Below, in pieces: positions 1 to 7,495 of a stretch of DNA of 14,536 nucleotides. Where the stretch lies: NCBI RefSeq assembly GCF_035712165.1, contig NZ_DASTBH010000513.1, positions 1 to 14,536 on the forward strand, read 5' to 3'. Source of the stretch: DASYTH01 sp035712165 (GTDB taxonomy: Bacteria; Actinomycetota; Actinomycetes; Mycobacteriales; Pseudonocardiaceae). How positions within the stretch are numbered: the stretch's first letter is position 1; each line of letters opens with the position of its first letter. Under the pieces are notes generated by a model, which worked only from the letters and a program-made list of their open reading frames with translations, had not been told where the DNA came from and searched no databases. Both the position numbers and the translations under genes were made by a program.

Positions 1-372
1 GAGGCCGCGCCGCGTCCGGACGATCCGGCCTACCTGCGCCAGCGGGAGATCGCGACGACCTCGGCCAAGCGGTCGATCGACGAGACGATGGCCCGGTTCC
101 GGCTGGACGCGATCATGGCGCCGACCAACAGTCCGGCCTGGAAGACCGACTACGCGGCGGGTGACGCGTTCGTGCTCGGCTCGTCCGGCCCGGCCGCCGT
201 GGCCGGCTACCCGAACGTGTCGGTGCCGGCCGGGTTCGCCGGGCCGCTGCCGATCGGGGTGTCGTTCTTCGCCGGCCGCTGGTCGGACGCCACCGTGCTG
301 GCCCTGGGCGCGGCGTTCGAGCGGGCCACCCAGGCACGCCGGGCGCCGCGGTTCATTCCGACGATCGGTTGA
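1..372 (+). CDS. Amidase signature family protein, C-terminal fragment (5' end outside window)
   Basis: Frame 1 is open from the window edge to a TGA at 370-372 and gives about 123 residues of a C-terminus. The segment DAIMAPTNSPAW, followed by GSSGPAAVAGYPNVSVPAG and PIGVSFF, matches the end of amidase signature (GatA-like) hydrolases, where a 'D..v.Pt' strand precedes a G/S-rich region and 'AGyP.itvPaG....PvG'. The catalytic Ser-cisSer-Lys core lies upstream and cannot be checked. The family hydrolyses amides to acid plus ammonia or amine in the cytoplasm. The next gene begins only 10 bases after the stop, so the two are probably co-transcribed. That places an amide hydrolase beside a gamma-glutamyl-amide type ligase. 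The substrate is unknown. Confidence 0.85.
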   Translation, partial: EAAPRPDDPAYLRQREIATTSAKRSIDETMARFRLDAIMAPTNSPAWKTDYAAGDAFVLGSSGPAAVAGYPNVSVPAGFAGPLPIGVSFFAGRWSDATVLALGAAFERATQARRAPRFIPTIG

Positions 373-382
373 TAATGGTCGC

Positions 383-1762
383 ATGGCGACCATGGACCGC
401 ATTCCGGCCGACGTCGGCGGCGGGACGCGGCGGATCGAGGAGCTGGAGCGCGCCGGCGTCGAGCTGGTCGAGCTGTCCTTTGTGGACAACGCGGGGATAA
501 CCCGGGTGAAAGCCGTTCCGCTTGGCCGGCTCGCGTCGGTCGCGGCCAACGGGGTCGGGGCGTCGCCGTGCTTCGAGACGTTCGGTTCCGACGACGTGAT
601 GGTGGCCGGGCAGCATCTCGGCGGCCCGGACGGCGACCTGCGGCTGGTGCCGGACCTGGACCGGGTGGTGGCGCTGGCCGGGGTGCCGGGCTGGGCCTGG
701 GCGCCCGCGGACAAGTTCACCCAGGACGGGGCCCGGTTCGTGGCCTGCCAGCGGGCGTTCGCGGCCCGGCAGACCGCGGCGGCGGGGGAGCGGGGGCTCA
801 CCCTGCGGATGGCCGTCGAGCACGAGTGGATCCTGGGCCGGGCCGACGCCGACGGGTTCGTCCCGGCGTTGCATGGGCCGGCCTACGGGCAGATCCGGCT
901 CGAGAGCCTGACCGGCTACGCCCGGGAACTGGTCGCCGACCTGCTCGCCCAGGACGTCGCGGTGCAGCAGTTCCACCCGGAGTACGCGCTGGGCCAGGTC
1001 GAACTGTCGGTCGCGGCGGCCGACCCGGTGCGGGCGGCCGATGACGCGGTGCTGGTCCGGCACACGGTCCGCACCCGCAGCGCCCGGCACGGGTGGCGGG
1101 CCACGTTCGCGCCGAGCGTGGACCCGGACGGCGCCGGATCCGGCGCGCACCTGCACCTGTCCGTGCACGACGGCGACGGCAGCGCGATGTGCGGCGGGGC
1201 CGGGCCGGCCGGGCTGCGGCCGCCCGGCGAGGCGTTCCTGGCCGGCGTGCTGCGTGAACTGCCGGCCCTGGTGGCCATCGGCGCCGGCCATCCGGCGAGC
1301 TTCCTGCGACTCCAGCCGTCCCGGTGGGCCGGGGTCTGGCAGTGCTGGGGGGTGGAGACCCGGGAGACCGCGCTGCGGATGATCACCGGCCTGCCCGGCA
1401 CGCAGGGCTGGGCGGCCAACGCGGAGGTGAAGTGCTTCGACGGGACGGCGAACCCGTACCTGCTGATCGGCTCGGTGATCGCGGCGGGACTCGCCGGGGT
1501 CGACGCGGGACTGCGGTTGCCCGGCCCGGTGACCGGCGACCCGGCCGCGCTGGACCCGGTGCGGCAGGCCGCGGCCGGCATCCACCGGCTGCCCACCTCG
1601 GCCGACGGTGCGGCGGACGCGCTGGCGGCCTCGGAGGTGCTGGCCGCCGCGCTGGGCCCGGAACTGCACGACGCGGTGCTCACCGTGCGCCGCGCGGAAG
1701 CGCGGCGGTGCGCCGACCTCGACCCGGCCGAACTCGCGGCGGCGTCCCGATGGCGCTGGTGA
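383..1762 (+). CDS. Glutamine synthetase family protein (GlnA-like gamma-glutamyl-amine ligase, FluG C-terminal half type)
   Basis: 459 residues. The N-terminal beta-grasp has SFVDNAGITRVKAVP (32-46). The catalytic domain shows the ExE pair in MAVEHEW (146, 148), two further metal-ligand Glu in HPEYALGQVELS (200, 208), the ATP-site loop GSGAHLHLS (252-260) and the arginine/substrate region VETRETALR. ANPYLLIGSVIAAGL (356-370) is the usual GS C-terminal motif. The adenylylation-tyrosine segment of housekeeping GlnA (KNLYDLP type) is replaced by IHRLPTS, and 'EVKCFDGTANPYL' differs from the 'E.R.PD' of true GS. It is therefore probably a catabolic ligase of the GlnA2-4/PuuA/FluG kind joining glutamate to an amine. 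ATG at 383 follows the amidase stop by 10 bases. A second in-frame ATG is at 392, and neither has a clear Shine-Dalgarno. The amidohydrolase gene overlaps its 3' end. Confidence 0.88.
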   Translation: MATMDRIPADVGGGTRRIEELERAGVELVELSFVDNAGITRVKAVPLGRLASVAANGVGASPCFETFGSDDVMVAGQHLGGPDGDLRLVPDLDRVVALAGVPGWAWAPADKFTQDGARFVACQRAFAARQTAAAGERGLTLRMAVEHEWILGRADADGFVPALHGPAYGQIRLESLTGYARELVADLLAQDVAVQQFHPEYALGQVELSVAAADPVRAADDAVLVRHTVRTRSARHGWRATFAPSVDPDGAGSGAHLHLSVHDGDGSAMCGGAGPAGLRPPGEAFLAGVLRELPALVAIGAGHPASFLRLQPSRWAGVWQCWGVETRETALRMITGLPGTQGWAANAEVKCFDGTANPYLLIGSVIAAGLAGVDAGLRLPGPVTGDPAALDPVRQAAAGIHRLPTSADGAADALAASEVLAAALGPELHDAVLTVRRAEARRCADLDPAELAAASRWRW

Positions 1763-2877
1763 CGGCCGAGGTCCCGTTGGTGGACCAGCACTGTCACGGG
1801 GTGGTCGCCCAGGAGCTGGACGACGCGGCGTTCGCCGGCTGGCTGACCGAGGCGCCCGCGGTGCCCGCGCACCGGGACCCGTTCGACTCGATGCTGGGCC
1901 TGGCGGTGCGGCGCTGGTGCGCGCCGGTGCTGGACCTGCCGCCGCACACCGACCGGACCAGCTACCTGCGCCGCCGGGCCGAACTCGGCCGGCGGGTGGT
2001 GACCGAGCGGCTGCTGCGCGCGGCCGGCGTGTCGGACTGGTTGGTCGACACCGGGTTCGTCCCGGAGCCGCCGCTGTCCGGCCCGGGCACGCTCGGCCGG
2101 GGCACCGATCACGAGGTGGTGCGGATCGAGCAGGTGGCGGAGACCGTCGTGGCGCGGGGAGGTTCGACGCTGGCGGAGATCCGGTCGGCGCTGCGGGAGC
2201 GGAGCGCCGGTGCGGTCGCGCTGAAGACGATCGTCGCCTACCGGTGCGGTCTCGACCTGCCGGCCGCGCAGCCGGCCGAAGCCGAGGCGGGCAGGGCCCT
2301 GGCGGGCTGGCTGGCCGCCGGCGGCCGGCTGACCGACCCGGTGCTGCTGGGCTGGCTGGTGCACGAGGCCACCCTGCTGGGGTTGCCGCTGCAGATACAC
2401 ACCGGGTTCGGCGACCCCGACCTGCGGTTGCCGGCCGCCGACCCGGCCCTGTTGCACCCGTTCCTGGAGTCCACAGTGGACCGTGGGAGCACCGTGGTGT
2501 TGCTGCACTGCTGGCCCTACCACCGCAACGCGGCCTACCTCGCGCACGTCTTCCCGCATGTCGTGGTGGACATCGGGCTGACGGTGCCGTTCGTCGGCGC
2601 CCGGATCGGCGCGGTGCTCGCCGAGACCCTTGAGCTGGCGCCGTTCGACGCGGTCGTCTACTCCTCCGACGGCCGGGTGCTGCCGGAGACGCATCTGCTC
2701 GGCGCGGTGCTGTGGCGGCACGAGTTCGGCCGGCTGCTGGACTCCTGGATCGGCCGGGACGTGCTGTCCACCGGCGACGCGGAGCGGTTGGCGCACGCGG
2801 TCGGCTCAGGCAACGCGTCCCGGGTCTACGCGCTCGGTCGACGGCAGAACGGCCGCGGTGACCTCTACCCACGGTGA
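1750..2877 (+). CDS. Amidohydrolase family protein (FluG N-terminal half type)
   Basis: 375 residues, a TIM-barrel metal hydrolase of the amidohydrolase-2 type. Visible metal and catalytic positions are the HxH of LVDQHCHG (14, 16), a central K in ALKTIVAYR, H217 in LQIHTGFGD, H253 in VVLLHCWPYHRNAAY and D307 in VVYSSDGRVLPE. The order and the endings (HTGFGD, then LLHCWPYHR, then YSSD) match the amidohydrolase half of FluG and its bacterial stand-alone relatives. It overlaps the GS-like gene by 13 bases from ATG 1750. GTG 1759, which overlaps that gene's TGA as GTGA, is an equally plausible start. Overlap implies translational coupling. I infer hydrolysis of a C-N bond in an intermediate made or used by the GS-like enzyme. 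The real substrate is not readable. Confidence 0.85.
   Translation: MALVTAEVPLVDQHCHGVVAQELDDAAFAGWLTEAPAVPAHRDPFDSMLGLAVRRWCAPVLDLPPHTDRTSYLRRRAELGRRVVTERLLRAAGVSDWLVDTGFVPEPPLSGPGTLGRGTDHEVVRIEQVAETVVARGGSTLAEIRSALRERSAGAVALKTIVAYRCGLDLPAAQPAEAEAGRALAGWLAAGGRLTDPVLLGWLVHEATLLGLPLQIHTGFGDPDLRLPAADPALLHPFLESTVDRGSTVVLLHCWPYHRNAAYLAHVFPHVVVDIGLTVPFVGARIGAVLAETLELAPFDAVVYSSDGRVLPETHLLGAVLWRHEFGRLLDSWIGRDVLSTGDAERLAHAVGSGNASRVYALGRRQNGRGDLYPR
2469..2481. repeat. Palindrome GTCCACAGTGGAC (copy 1 of 3)
   Basis: A perfect palindrome with 6-base arms around a central A, inside the amidohydrolase gene. It uses the uncommon Thr codon ACA in a gene that otherwise favours ACC/ACG. The same 13-mer recurs at 10365-10377 (reverse complement) and 14310-14322. 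Confidence 0.6.
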
Positions 2878-2936
2878 ATGCCGGATGACAGAATGGGCCG
2901 CTCTGGGTCCCACTCGAAGAGGTTGCCAACCACGGT

Positions 2937-3653
2937 GTGCTGTTCCCGCTCGCTGCTCCGGCACGGTCACTGGTGACGTCTCGGCTCCCTCCGCCGCTCC
3001 GAGTGGCGGACCAGCTCTTCCTGGCCGCGCACGACCACGACACGGGACAGCTCCAGGCGCGGCTGCACCGGGCCGGCATGGCGCTCGGCCTGGCCGGCGC
3101 GCTGCTCGCCGAACTGGTCATCGACCGCCGGATCGACGTGCAGGAGGGCCGCGTCATCGTGGTCGGCCGCTCGCCCCTGCAGGACGTGTTGAGCCAGGCG
3201 ATCCTGGAGGACGTCGTCACCGAACTGCAGGTTGCGGGGCAACCGCACACGGTCCGGATCTGGCTGGTCTACCTGCGGCACAGCGCCGTCACCCAGGTGC
3301 GCAACCGGTTGTGCTTCAACGGGATTCTCGGCGAGGCGCCGGGCCGGCACTGGTGGGGCGGCGCGCGGTCCACCTACCGGGCCACCGACCTCAACTCCGC
3401 CCTCGGGCCGGAGGCCGCCGTCCACTCGCTGCTCACCCACGAGCATCCACCCGAGGGCACCATCCCGGCCATGACCTTCGCCGCGCTCGCCGACGCCTGC
3501 GGTCTGCTGCCCAAGCTCACCTGGTGGCGCGAGCAGCGCAGCGGTCTGCGCCGCCGGCTGGACCGGCTGCGCGACCAGCTCCCGCGCGCGTTGCGGGACC
3601 TGGCCGACCAGACCGAGGCCGCCGTCGGTGACGCGGTCGCCGGGCGGCGATGA
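2937..3653 (+). CDS. GPP34 (Golgi phosphoprotein 3-like) family protein
   Basis: Up to 238 residues. The pattern VADQLFLAAHDHDTG, an Ala/Leu-rich helix (ALGLAGALLAELVIDRRIDV), a basic/hydrophobic strand (GRVIVVG), then IWLVYLRHSA and YRATDLNSALGPEAAV is the bacterial GPP34 fold seen in many actinomycetes. The eukaryotic family member binds phosphatidylinositol-4-phosphate. The bacterial role is not established, and peripheral membrane binding is only an inference. The start is uncertain: GTG 2937 is the longest, with AAGAGG about 14 bases upstream. GTG 2973 and GTG 3003 are alternatives, and the last places the family N-terminus (ADQLFLAAHD) right at the start. The 59 bases before 2937 hold no convincing promoter. 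The stop overlaps an ATG of the permease frame as ATGA. It is an odd neighbour for an amine-catabolism operon. Confidence 0.8.
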   Translation: MLFPLAAPARSLVTSRLPPPLRVADQLFLAAHDHDTGQLQARLHRAGMALGLAGALLAELVIDRRIDVQEGRVIVVGRSPLQDVLSQAILEDVVTELQVAGQPHTVRIWLVYLRHSAVTQVRNRLCFNGILGEAPGRHWWGGARSTYRATDLNSALGPEAAVHSLLTHEHPPEGTIPAMTFAALADACGLLPKLTWWREQRSGLRRRLDRLRDQLPRALRDLADQTEAAVGDAVAGRR

Positions 3654-3668
3654 TCATGCGACAGAACC

Positions 3669-3674
3669 TGGAGG
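3669..3674 (+). promoter_or_regulatory. Ribosome binding site deciding the permease start
   Basis: TGGAGG lies 5 bases before GTG 3680, the best Shine-Dalgarno in this operon. The upstream in-frame starts ATG 3650 and ATG 3656 lack one, so I place the permease start at GTG 3680. Reinitiation from the ATGA overlap at 3650 remains possible. Confidence 0.6.
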
Positions 3675-3679
3675 ACCAC

Positions 3680-5878
3680 GTGGTCGCACGGCCGGGGCCG
3701 ACGGCGAGCAAGGTGTCCGCGTTGCTGGCCGCCAACCGGCTGGGCGTGCCGGGCGTGCTGTTCTTCATCGTCGCCGCGGCCGCCCCGCTCACCACGGTCG
3801 CCGGCGGGATCACCGCGGGCTACGCGGTGACCGGCGTGACCGGCCTGCCGGTGGCCTACCTGGCGGTGATGGTGATCCTGGCCGTGTTCGCCGCCGGCTA
3901 CCTGGCGATGTCCCGGCACATCACCAACGCCGGCGCCTTCTACACCTACGTCGTGCACGGCTTCGGCCGCACGCCGGGGGTCGCCGCCGGGTTCGTCGCG
4001 CTGCTGGCCTACAACGCGATCCAGATCGGCCTGTACGGGATCTTCGGCACCGCGCTCGCGGCCCTGCTCGGCGTGCTGTTCGCGGTGACCGTGCCGTGGT
4101 GGCTGTGCGCGCTGGCCGGCTGGGCGGCGATCGCGGTCGTCGGGGTGCTGCGGGTGGACCTCAACGGCCGGCTGCTCGCCGTGCTGATGGTCGCCGAGAC
4201 GATCGTGATCCTGCTCTACGACCTGGTGTTCGTGAGCAACCCGGCGGGCGACGCGGCCGGCCTGGGCACGCTCGCGCCGGACGCGGCGGCGCGCGAGGGC
4301 TGGGGCGCGGCGCTCGCCGTCGCGCTCGCCGGTTTCGTCGGGTTCGAGGGCGGCGCGGCGTTCGCCGAGGAGACCCGCGACGCCCGCCGGACCGTGGCCC
4401 GGGCGACGTTCCTCGCCATCGCCTTCCTCGGCCTGCTCTACGCCCTGTCGGCCTGGGCGTTGTCGGTCACCACCGGCCCGGCGGGCGTGGTGGACGCCGC
4501 CCGGCGGGCCGGGGCCGGGCTGACCTTCAACCTCAGCGCCGCGCAGCTCGGGACCGCGGCGGCGGATCTGGGCCGGGTGCTGTTCGTCACCGGGGTGTTC
4601 GCCGCGCTGCTGAGCTTCCACAACACGGTCGCCCGGTACCTGTTCAGCCTGGGCCGCGAGCGGGTGCTGCCCGCACCGCTGGGCGGCACGCACTACCGCA
4701 CCGGGTCGCCCTATGCCGGCTCGCTCGCGCAGTCCGGGCTCGCGCTCGGGGTGCTGGTCATCGTCGTGCTGGCCCGCGCCGACCCGGTGGCCACCCTGTT
4801 CCTCGCCGGCACCACCCTGGGCGCGCTGGGGGTGCTGATCCTGATGATCGCGCTGTCGTTCGCCGCCGTGGGGTACTTCCGCCGCCGCCCGGACGTGGAG
4901 AGCGTGTGGCACCGGCGGCTCGCCCCGGTGCTGGCCGGCGTGCTGCTGCTCGGCCTGCTCGTGCTGGTGCTGGCCGATTTCCACCGAGTCCTCGGCGTGG
5001 GCCGCGACGACCCGCGCGGCTGGGTGCTGCCCGCGCTCTACGCGGTGGTCGCGGTCGGCGGGCTGCTCTGGGGCTGGTACCTGAAGGTGGCGCGGCCGCA
5101 GGTGTACCGGACCGTGGGGCTGGGCGCCAACCGGGTGATCGGCCGGACGATGAGCGAGTGGGACAGCGCCCAGGGCATGGACCTGAACCTGCCCAAGCCG
5201 CCGATCGTGATGGTCGGTGATCTGCCGACCGTGGTCGACATGCCCCCGGTCGGCCGTTCGCCGGTCCGGTCGGACACCGGAATCGTCCGGCTGCACAACA
5301 CCACCGCCGAGCTGGACACCGCGACCACCGTGCTGGCCAAGGCCTTCCAGACCGACGGGCCGGGGGAGTGGCTGGTCCCGGAGCCCGAGGTGCGGGCCGC
5401 CGTCTACCCGGCGTACCTCCAGATCCTGGTCCGGCACGCCCTGCGCGGCGCCGGCGAGGTGTTCGCCACCGCCGACCGCACCGCCGTGGCGATCTGGTAC
5501 CCGGCGCCGTACGGGGTGCCGAACGTGGCCCCGGCCGAGTACGACGCACAGCTCGCCGCCGCGACCGGCTCGTACCTGCCGCGCTTTCTCGCGCTGGACG
5601 CGGCCCGGCAGGCCGGGCATCCGGTGGACCGGGCGCACCACTACCTGAACTTCGTCGCCGTGCTCCCGGAACACCAGGGCCGCGGCCTGGGCTCGGCGTT
5701 GCTGGCCAGCCGGCTCTCCGAACTGCACCACGCGGGGACACCGGCCTACCTGGAGGCGACCAACCGCCGCAACCTGGCGCTGTACCTGCATCACGGGTTC
5801 AAGGTGATCGGCACGGTCACCGTGCCGGACGGCGGCCCGACGCTCTACCGGATGTGGCGCGAGGCCCGCGCCCGCTGA
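3680..5878 (+). CDS. APC-superfamily amino acid/amine permease fused to C-terminal GNAT N-acetyltransferase domain
   Basis: 732 residues from GTG 3680 (742 if ATG 3650 is used). Residues about 20-470 form an APC permease with roughly 12 hydrophobic segments. It opens with AANRLGVPGVLFFIVAAAAP and TTVAGG, the TM1 signature, and has the cytoplasmic loop GFEGGAAFAEETRDARRT (EETRDARR 230-237), the APC 'E..rdp.r' motif with Ala in place of the usual Pro. After a linker of about 60 residues, residues about 533-732 are a GNAT domain. It has NFVAVLPEHQGRGLGSALL with the acetyl-CoA loop at PEHQGRGLG (663-671), then YLEATNRRNLALYLHHGF and a closing GPTLYRMWRE strand. The frame is open throughout. The linker holds in-frame ATGs at 5210 and 5240 without Shine-Dalgarno, so separate translation of the GNAT part is not favoured. 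It probably imports an amine or amino acid and acetylates a related small molecule. It ends 10 bases from the convergent PPOX gene. Confidence 0.88.
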   Translation: MVARPGPTASKVSALLAANRLGVPGVLFFIVAAAAPLTTVAGGITAGYAVTGVTGLPVAYLAVMVILAVFAAGYLAMSRHITNAGAFYTYVVHGFGRTPGVAAGFVALLAYNAIQIGLYGIFGTALAALLGVLFAVTVPWWLCALAGWAAIAVVGVLRVDLNGRLLAVLMVAETIVILLYDLVFVSNPAGDAAGLGTLAPDAAAREGWGAALAVALAGFVGFEGGAAFAEETRDARRTVARATFLAIAFLGLLYALSAWALSVTTGPAGVVDAARRAGAGLTFNLSAAQLGTAAADLGRVLFVTGVFAALLSFHNTVARYLFSLGRERVLPAPLGGTHYRTGSPYAGSLAQSGLALGVLVIVVLARADPVATLFLAGTTLGALGVLILMIALSFAAVGYFRRRPDVESVWHRRLAPVLAGVLLLGLLVLVLADFHRVLGVGRDDPRGWVLPALYAVVAVGGLLWGWYLKVARPQVYRTVGLGANRVIGRTMSEWDSAQGMDLNLPKPPIVMVGDLPTVVDMPPVGRSPVRSDTGIVRLHNTTAELDTATTVLAKAFQTDGPGEWLVPEPEVRAAVYPAYLQILVRHALRGAGEVFATADRTAVAIWYPAPYGVPNVAPAEYDAQLAAATGSYLPRFLALDAARQAGHPVDRAHHYLNFVAVLPEHQGRGLGSALLASRLSELHHAGTPAYLEATNRRNLALYLHHGFKVIGTVTVPDGGPTLYRMWREARAR

Positions 5879-5888
5879 GGGATCGCGC

Positions 5889-6308
5889 CTACTTCCAGTC
5901 GCCCACGCCGGTGACGCGCTTGACGGTGATCCGCGCGACCAGGCCGGCCGGCGGGTTGGGCATCGGCGGGAACACCGCGTCCGGGCCGATGTAGGTCTTG
6001 GCCAGCCGGGCCAGCAGTTCTGCTGCGCCGCCCTCGGTGAGCTCGGCGGTGCCGTGCACGATCAGGTGCTCGCGCAGTCCGGCGGGGTTGGCCCGGTCGC
6101 TCTCGAACGACACCGACACCCGCGGGTCGCGGCGCATGTTGGCGATCTTGAGCTGGGCCGGGTTGAGGTGTCCGGCGACCAGGTCGTCACCGTCGAGCCC
6201 CATCCACACGACGGACACCTGCGGCGAGCCGTCCGCGTTGATGGTGACCAGGTGCGCCAGCGCGCCGGAGGAGATCAGCTGCCGCGCCGCGGCATTGAGC
6301 TTGGTCAT
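5889..6308 (-). CDS. PPOX-class split-barrel protein (probable F420- or flavin-dependent oxidoreductase)
   Basis: 139 residues, the usual length for single-domain pyridoxamine-5'-phosphate-oxidase-like (FDOR) proteins of actinomycetes. Typical pieces are ALAHLVTINADGSPQVSVVW (first two strands), DLVAGHLNPAQLKIANMRRDPRVSVSFE (cofactor-phosphate region), LIVHGTAELTEGGAAELL, and a C-terminal ARITVKRVTGVG strand. Members use F420 or FMN to reduce small molecules, or bind haem or flavin. The cofactor cannot be fixed from sequence by eye, and F420 is favoured by family and host. Start ATG 6308 overlaps the TGA of the upstream oxidoreductase as ATGA, with no separate Shine-Dalgarno, so translation is coupled. 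It is the last gene of a three-gene unit and ends 10 bases from the convergent permease with no visible terminator. Confidence 0.85.
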   Translation of the reverse strand: MTKLNAAARQLISSGALAHLVTINADGSPQVSVVWMGLDGDDLVAGHLNPAQLKIANMRRDPRVSVSFESDRANPAGLREHLIVHGTAELTEGGAAELLARLAKTYIGPDAVFPPMPNPPAGLVARITVKRVTGVGDWK

Positions 6309-7495
6309 GCGCGCGACGGTGCCACATCGCTTTCGGCGTGAACAACCTGAAATACCAGCCCGGCCGCGCGCAGCCGGTCGATCAGCGCGTTGCCCATCGC
6401 CGCCGCCGTGGTGACCTGGCCCGCGGTCGCCGGCAGGTCGTCGTAGGCCAGGCAGAGCGCGGACTCGCCGAGCATCTTGGCGGTCTCGGTGTAGCCGGGG
6501 TCGCCGCCGGACACCTCGGTGATCACCCGGCGTCCGCCGCCGTGGCCGACGAAGCGCACCCGGAACCACGACCGGGCCCGCTTCTGCGCGCTCGGGCCGG
6601 CGCCGGGTTTGCGGTGGGACAGCAGCCACCGGCGGGCCGGCGGGATCTGGGCGAGGACCACGAGCGCGGCGATCCCGGTCCCGGCGACGGCGACCGTGGC
6701 GAGGTGTTTGACCGAGGCATAGTGCCGGTAGGTGAAGTCCGGGCCGTAGCGGGAAAGCGCGGCCGCCGACCGGCCGACGATCTGCGGGTCGATGGTGGCC
6801 AGCGGGATCGCCCAGCGGCCCCCGGCGCGTTTCGGGGCGCCGCCGGTCCGGATGCGGCGGTTCGCCGGCGGCGGGTCGGCGGCGCGCCGCGTCCGGGCGG
6901 TGACCAGGCTCTGCCGGCCCCGGCTGGCCGCGGTGAGCGCGGAGTAGAAGGTGCCGCCGGAGATCGTGCCGGAGCCGCGCACGTGGCCCTCGACGGTGAT
7001 CGGCACGTCCTCCGGCAGTTGCTGCACGGTGAAGTAGGCGCCGAGGTCGTGCGGGATGGAGTCGAACCCGCAGGCGTGCACCAGCCGCGCCCCGGTCCGT
7101 TTGGCCAGGTCGTTGTGGCGCAGGAACATCTGGTCGACGAACTCGGGTTCGCCGGTGAGGTCGAGGTAGTCGGTGCCGGCCGCCGCGCAGGCGGCCACCA
7201 GGGGCTCGCCGTAGAGCGCGTAGGGCCCGACCGTGGTCAGCACGACGCGGGCGGACCGGGCGACCGCCCGCACCGAGTCGGGTTCGGTGGCGTCGGCGTG
7301 CAGCAGCGGCAGGTCCCGCGCGGCCGGTTGGGTGACGGCCAGCCGGTCGCGCACCGCCTCGAGCCGGCCCCGGTCGCGTCCGGCCAGGGCCCACCGGCAG
7401 CCCACCGGCACGTGCGCGGCCAGGTACTCGGCGGTCAGCCCGCCGGTGAACCCGGTGGCGCCGAACAGCACCAGGTCGTACTCGCGCCCGGCCAT
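6305..7495 (-). CDS. Saccharopine dehydrogenase-like / trans-acting enoyl reductase family oxidoreductase
   Basis: 396 residues. The N-terminus has the Rossmann loop VLFGATGFTGGLTAEYLA (GATGFTG 12-18), then WALAGRDRGRLEAV. VVLTTVGPYALYGEPLVAAC and DYLDLTGEPEFV are diagnostic of the saccharopine dehydrogenase-like reductases that include the mycobacterial trans-acting enoyl reductase Rv2953. ACGFDSIPHDLGAY follows. A hydrophobic stretch near residues 265-290 (GTGIAALVVLAQIPPARRWLL) suggests membrane association, as in eukaryotic relatives. The family reduces lipid or polyketide-type double bonds with NAD(P)H, and here the substrate is unknown. Start ATG 7495 shares one base with the DUF4873 stop (TGATG), and its own TGA overlaps the PPOX start. 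This is a tightly coupled unit. No polyketide or lipid synthesis gene is in view. Confidence 0.85.
   Translation of the reverse strand: MAGREYDLVLFGATGFTGGLTAEYLAAHVPVGCRWALAGRDRGRLEAVRDRLAVTQPAARDLPLLHADATEPDSVRAVARSARVVLTTVGPYALYGEPLVAACAAAGTDYLDLTGEPEFVDQMFLRHNDLAKRTGARLVHACGFDSIPHDLGAYFTVQQLPEDVPITVEGHVRGSGTISGGTFYSALTAASRGRQSLVTARTRRAADPPPANRRIRTGGAPKRAGGRWAIPLATIDPQIVGRSAAALSRYGPDFTYRHYASVKHLATVAVAGTGIAALVVLAQIPPARRWLLSHRKPGAGPSAQKRARSWFRVRFVGHGGGRRVITEVSGGDPGYTETAKMLGESALCLAYDDLPATAGQVTTAAAMGNALIDRLRAAGLVFQVVHAESDVAPSRA

Noticed and set aside
481..489. Perfect complement of the actinobacterial DnaA box (TGTGGACAA)
   Set aside because: It encodes the conserved V-D-N of the GS beta-grasp motif, with no cluster of boxes nearby, so an origin is not supported. 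Kept only as a comparison for the 13-base palindrome.
383..1762. Housekeeping glutamine synthetase (glnA)
   Set aside because: It lacks the adenylylation-tyrosine segment, has altered substrate-side motifs, and sits in an amidase/amidohydrolase/permease operon.
353..3250. Long open frame on the minus strand opposite the GS and amidohydrolase genes
   Set aside because: High-GC DNA keeps antisense frames open. The product is Arg/Pro-rich low-complexity with no family resemblance, while the plus strand encodes clear enzymes.
3374..5794. 806-codon minus-strand frame opposite the permease
   Set aside because: The translation is rich in G/R/H/Q with no hydrophobic or domain pattern. It is the shadow of the APC-GNAT gene.
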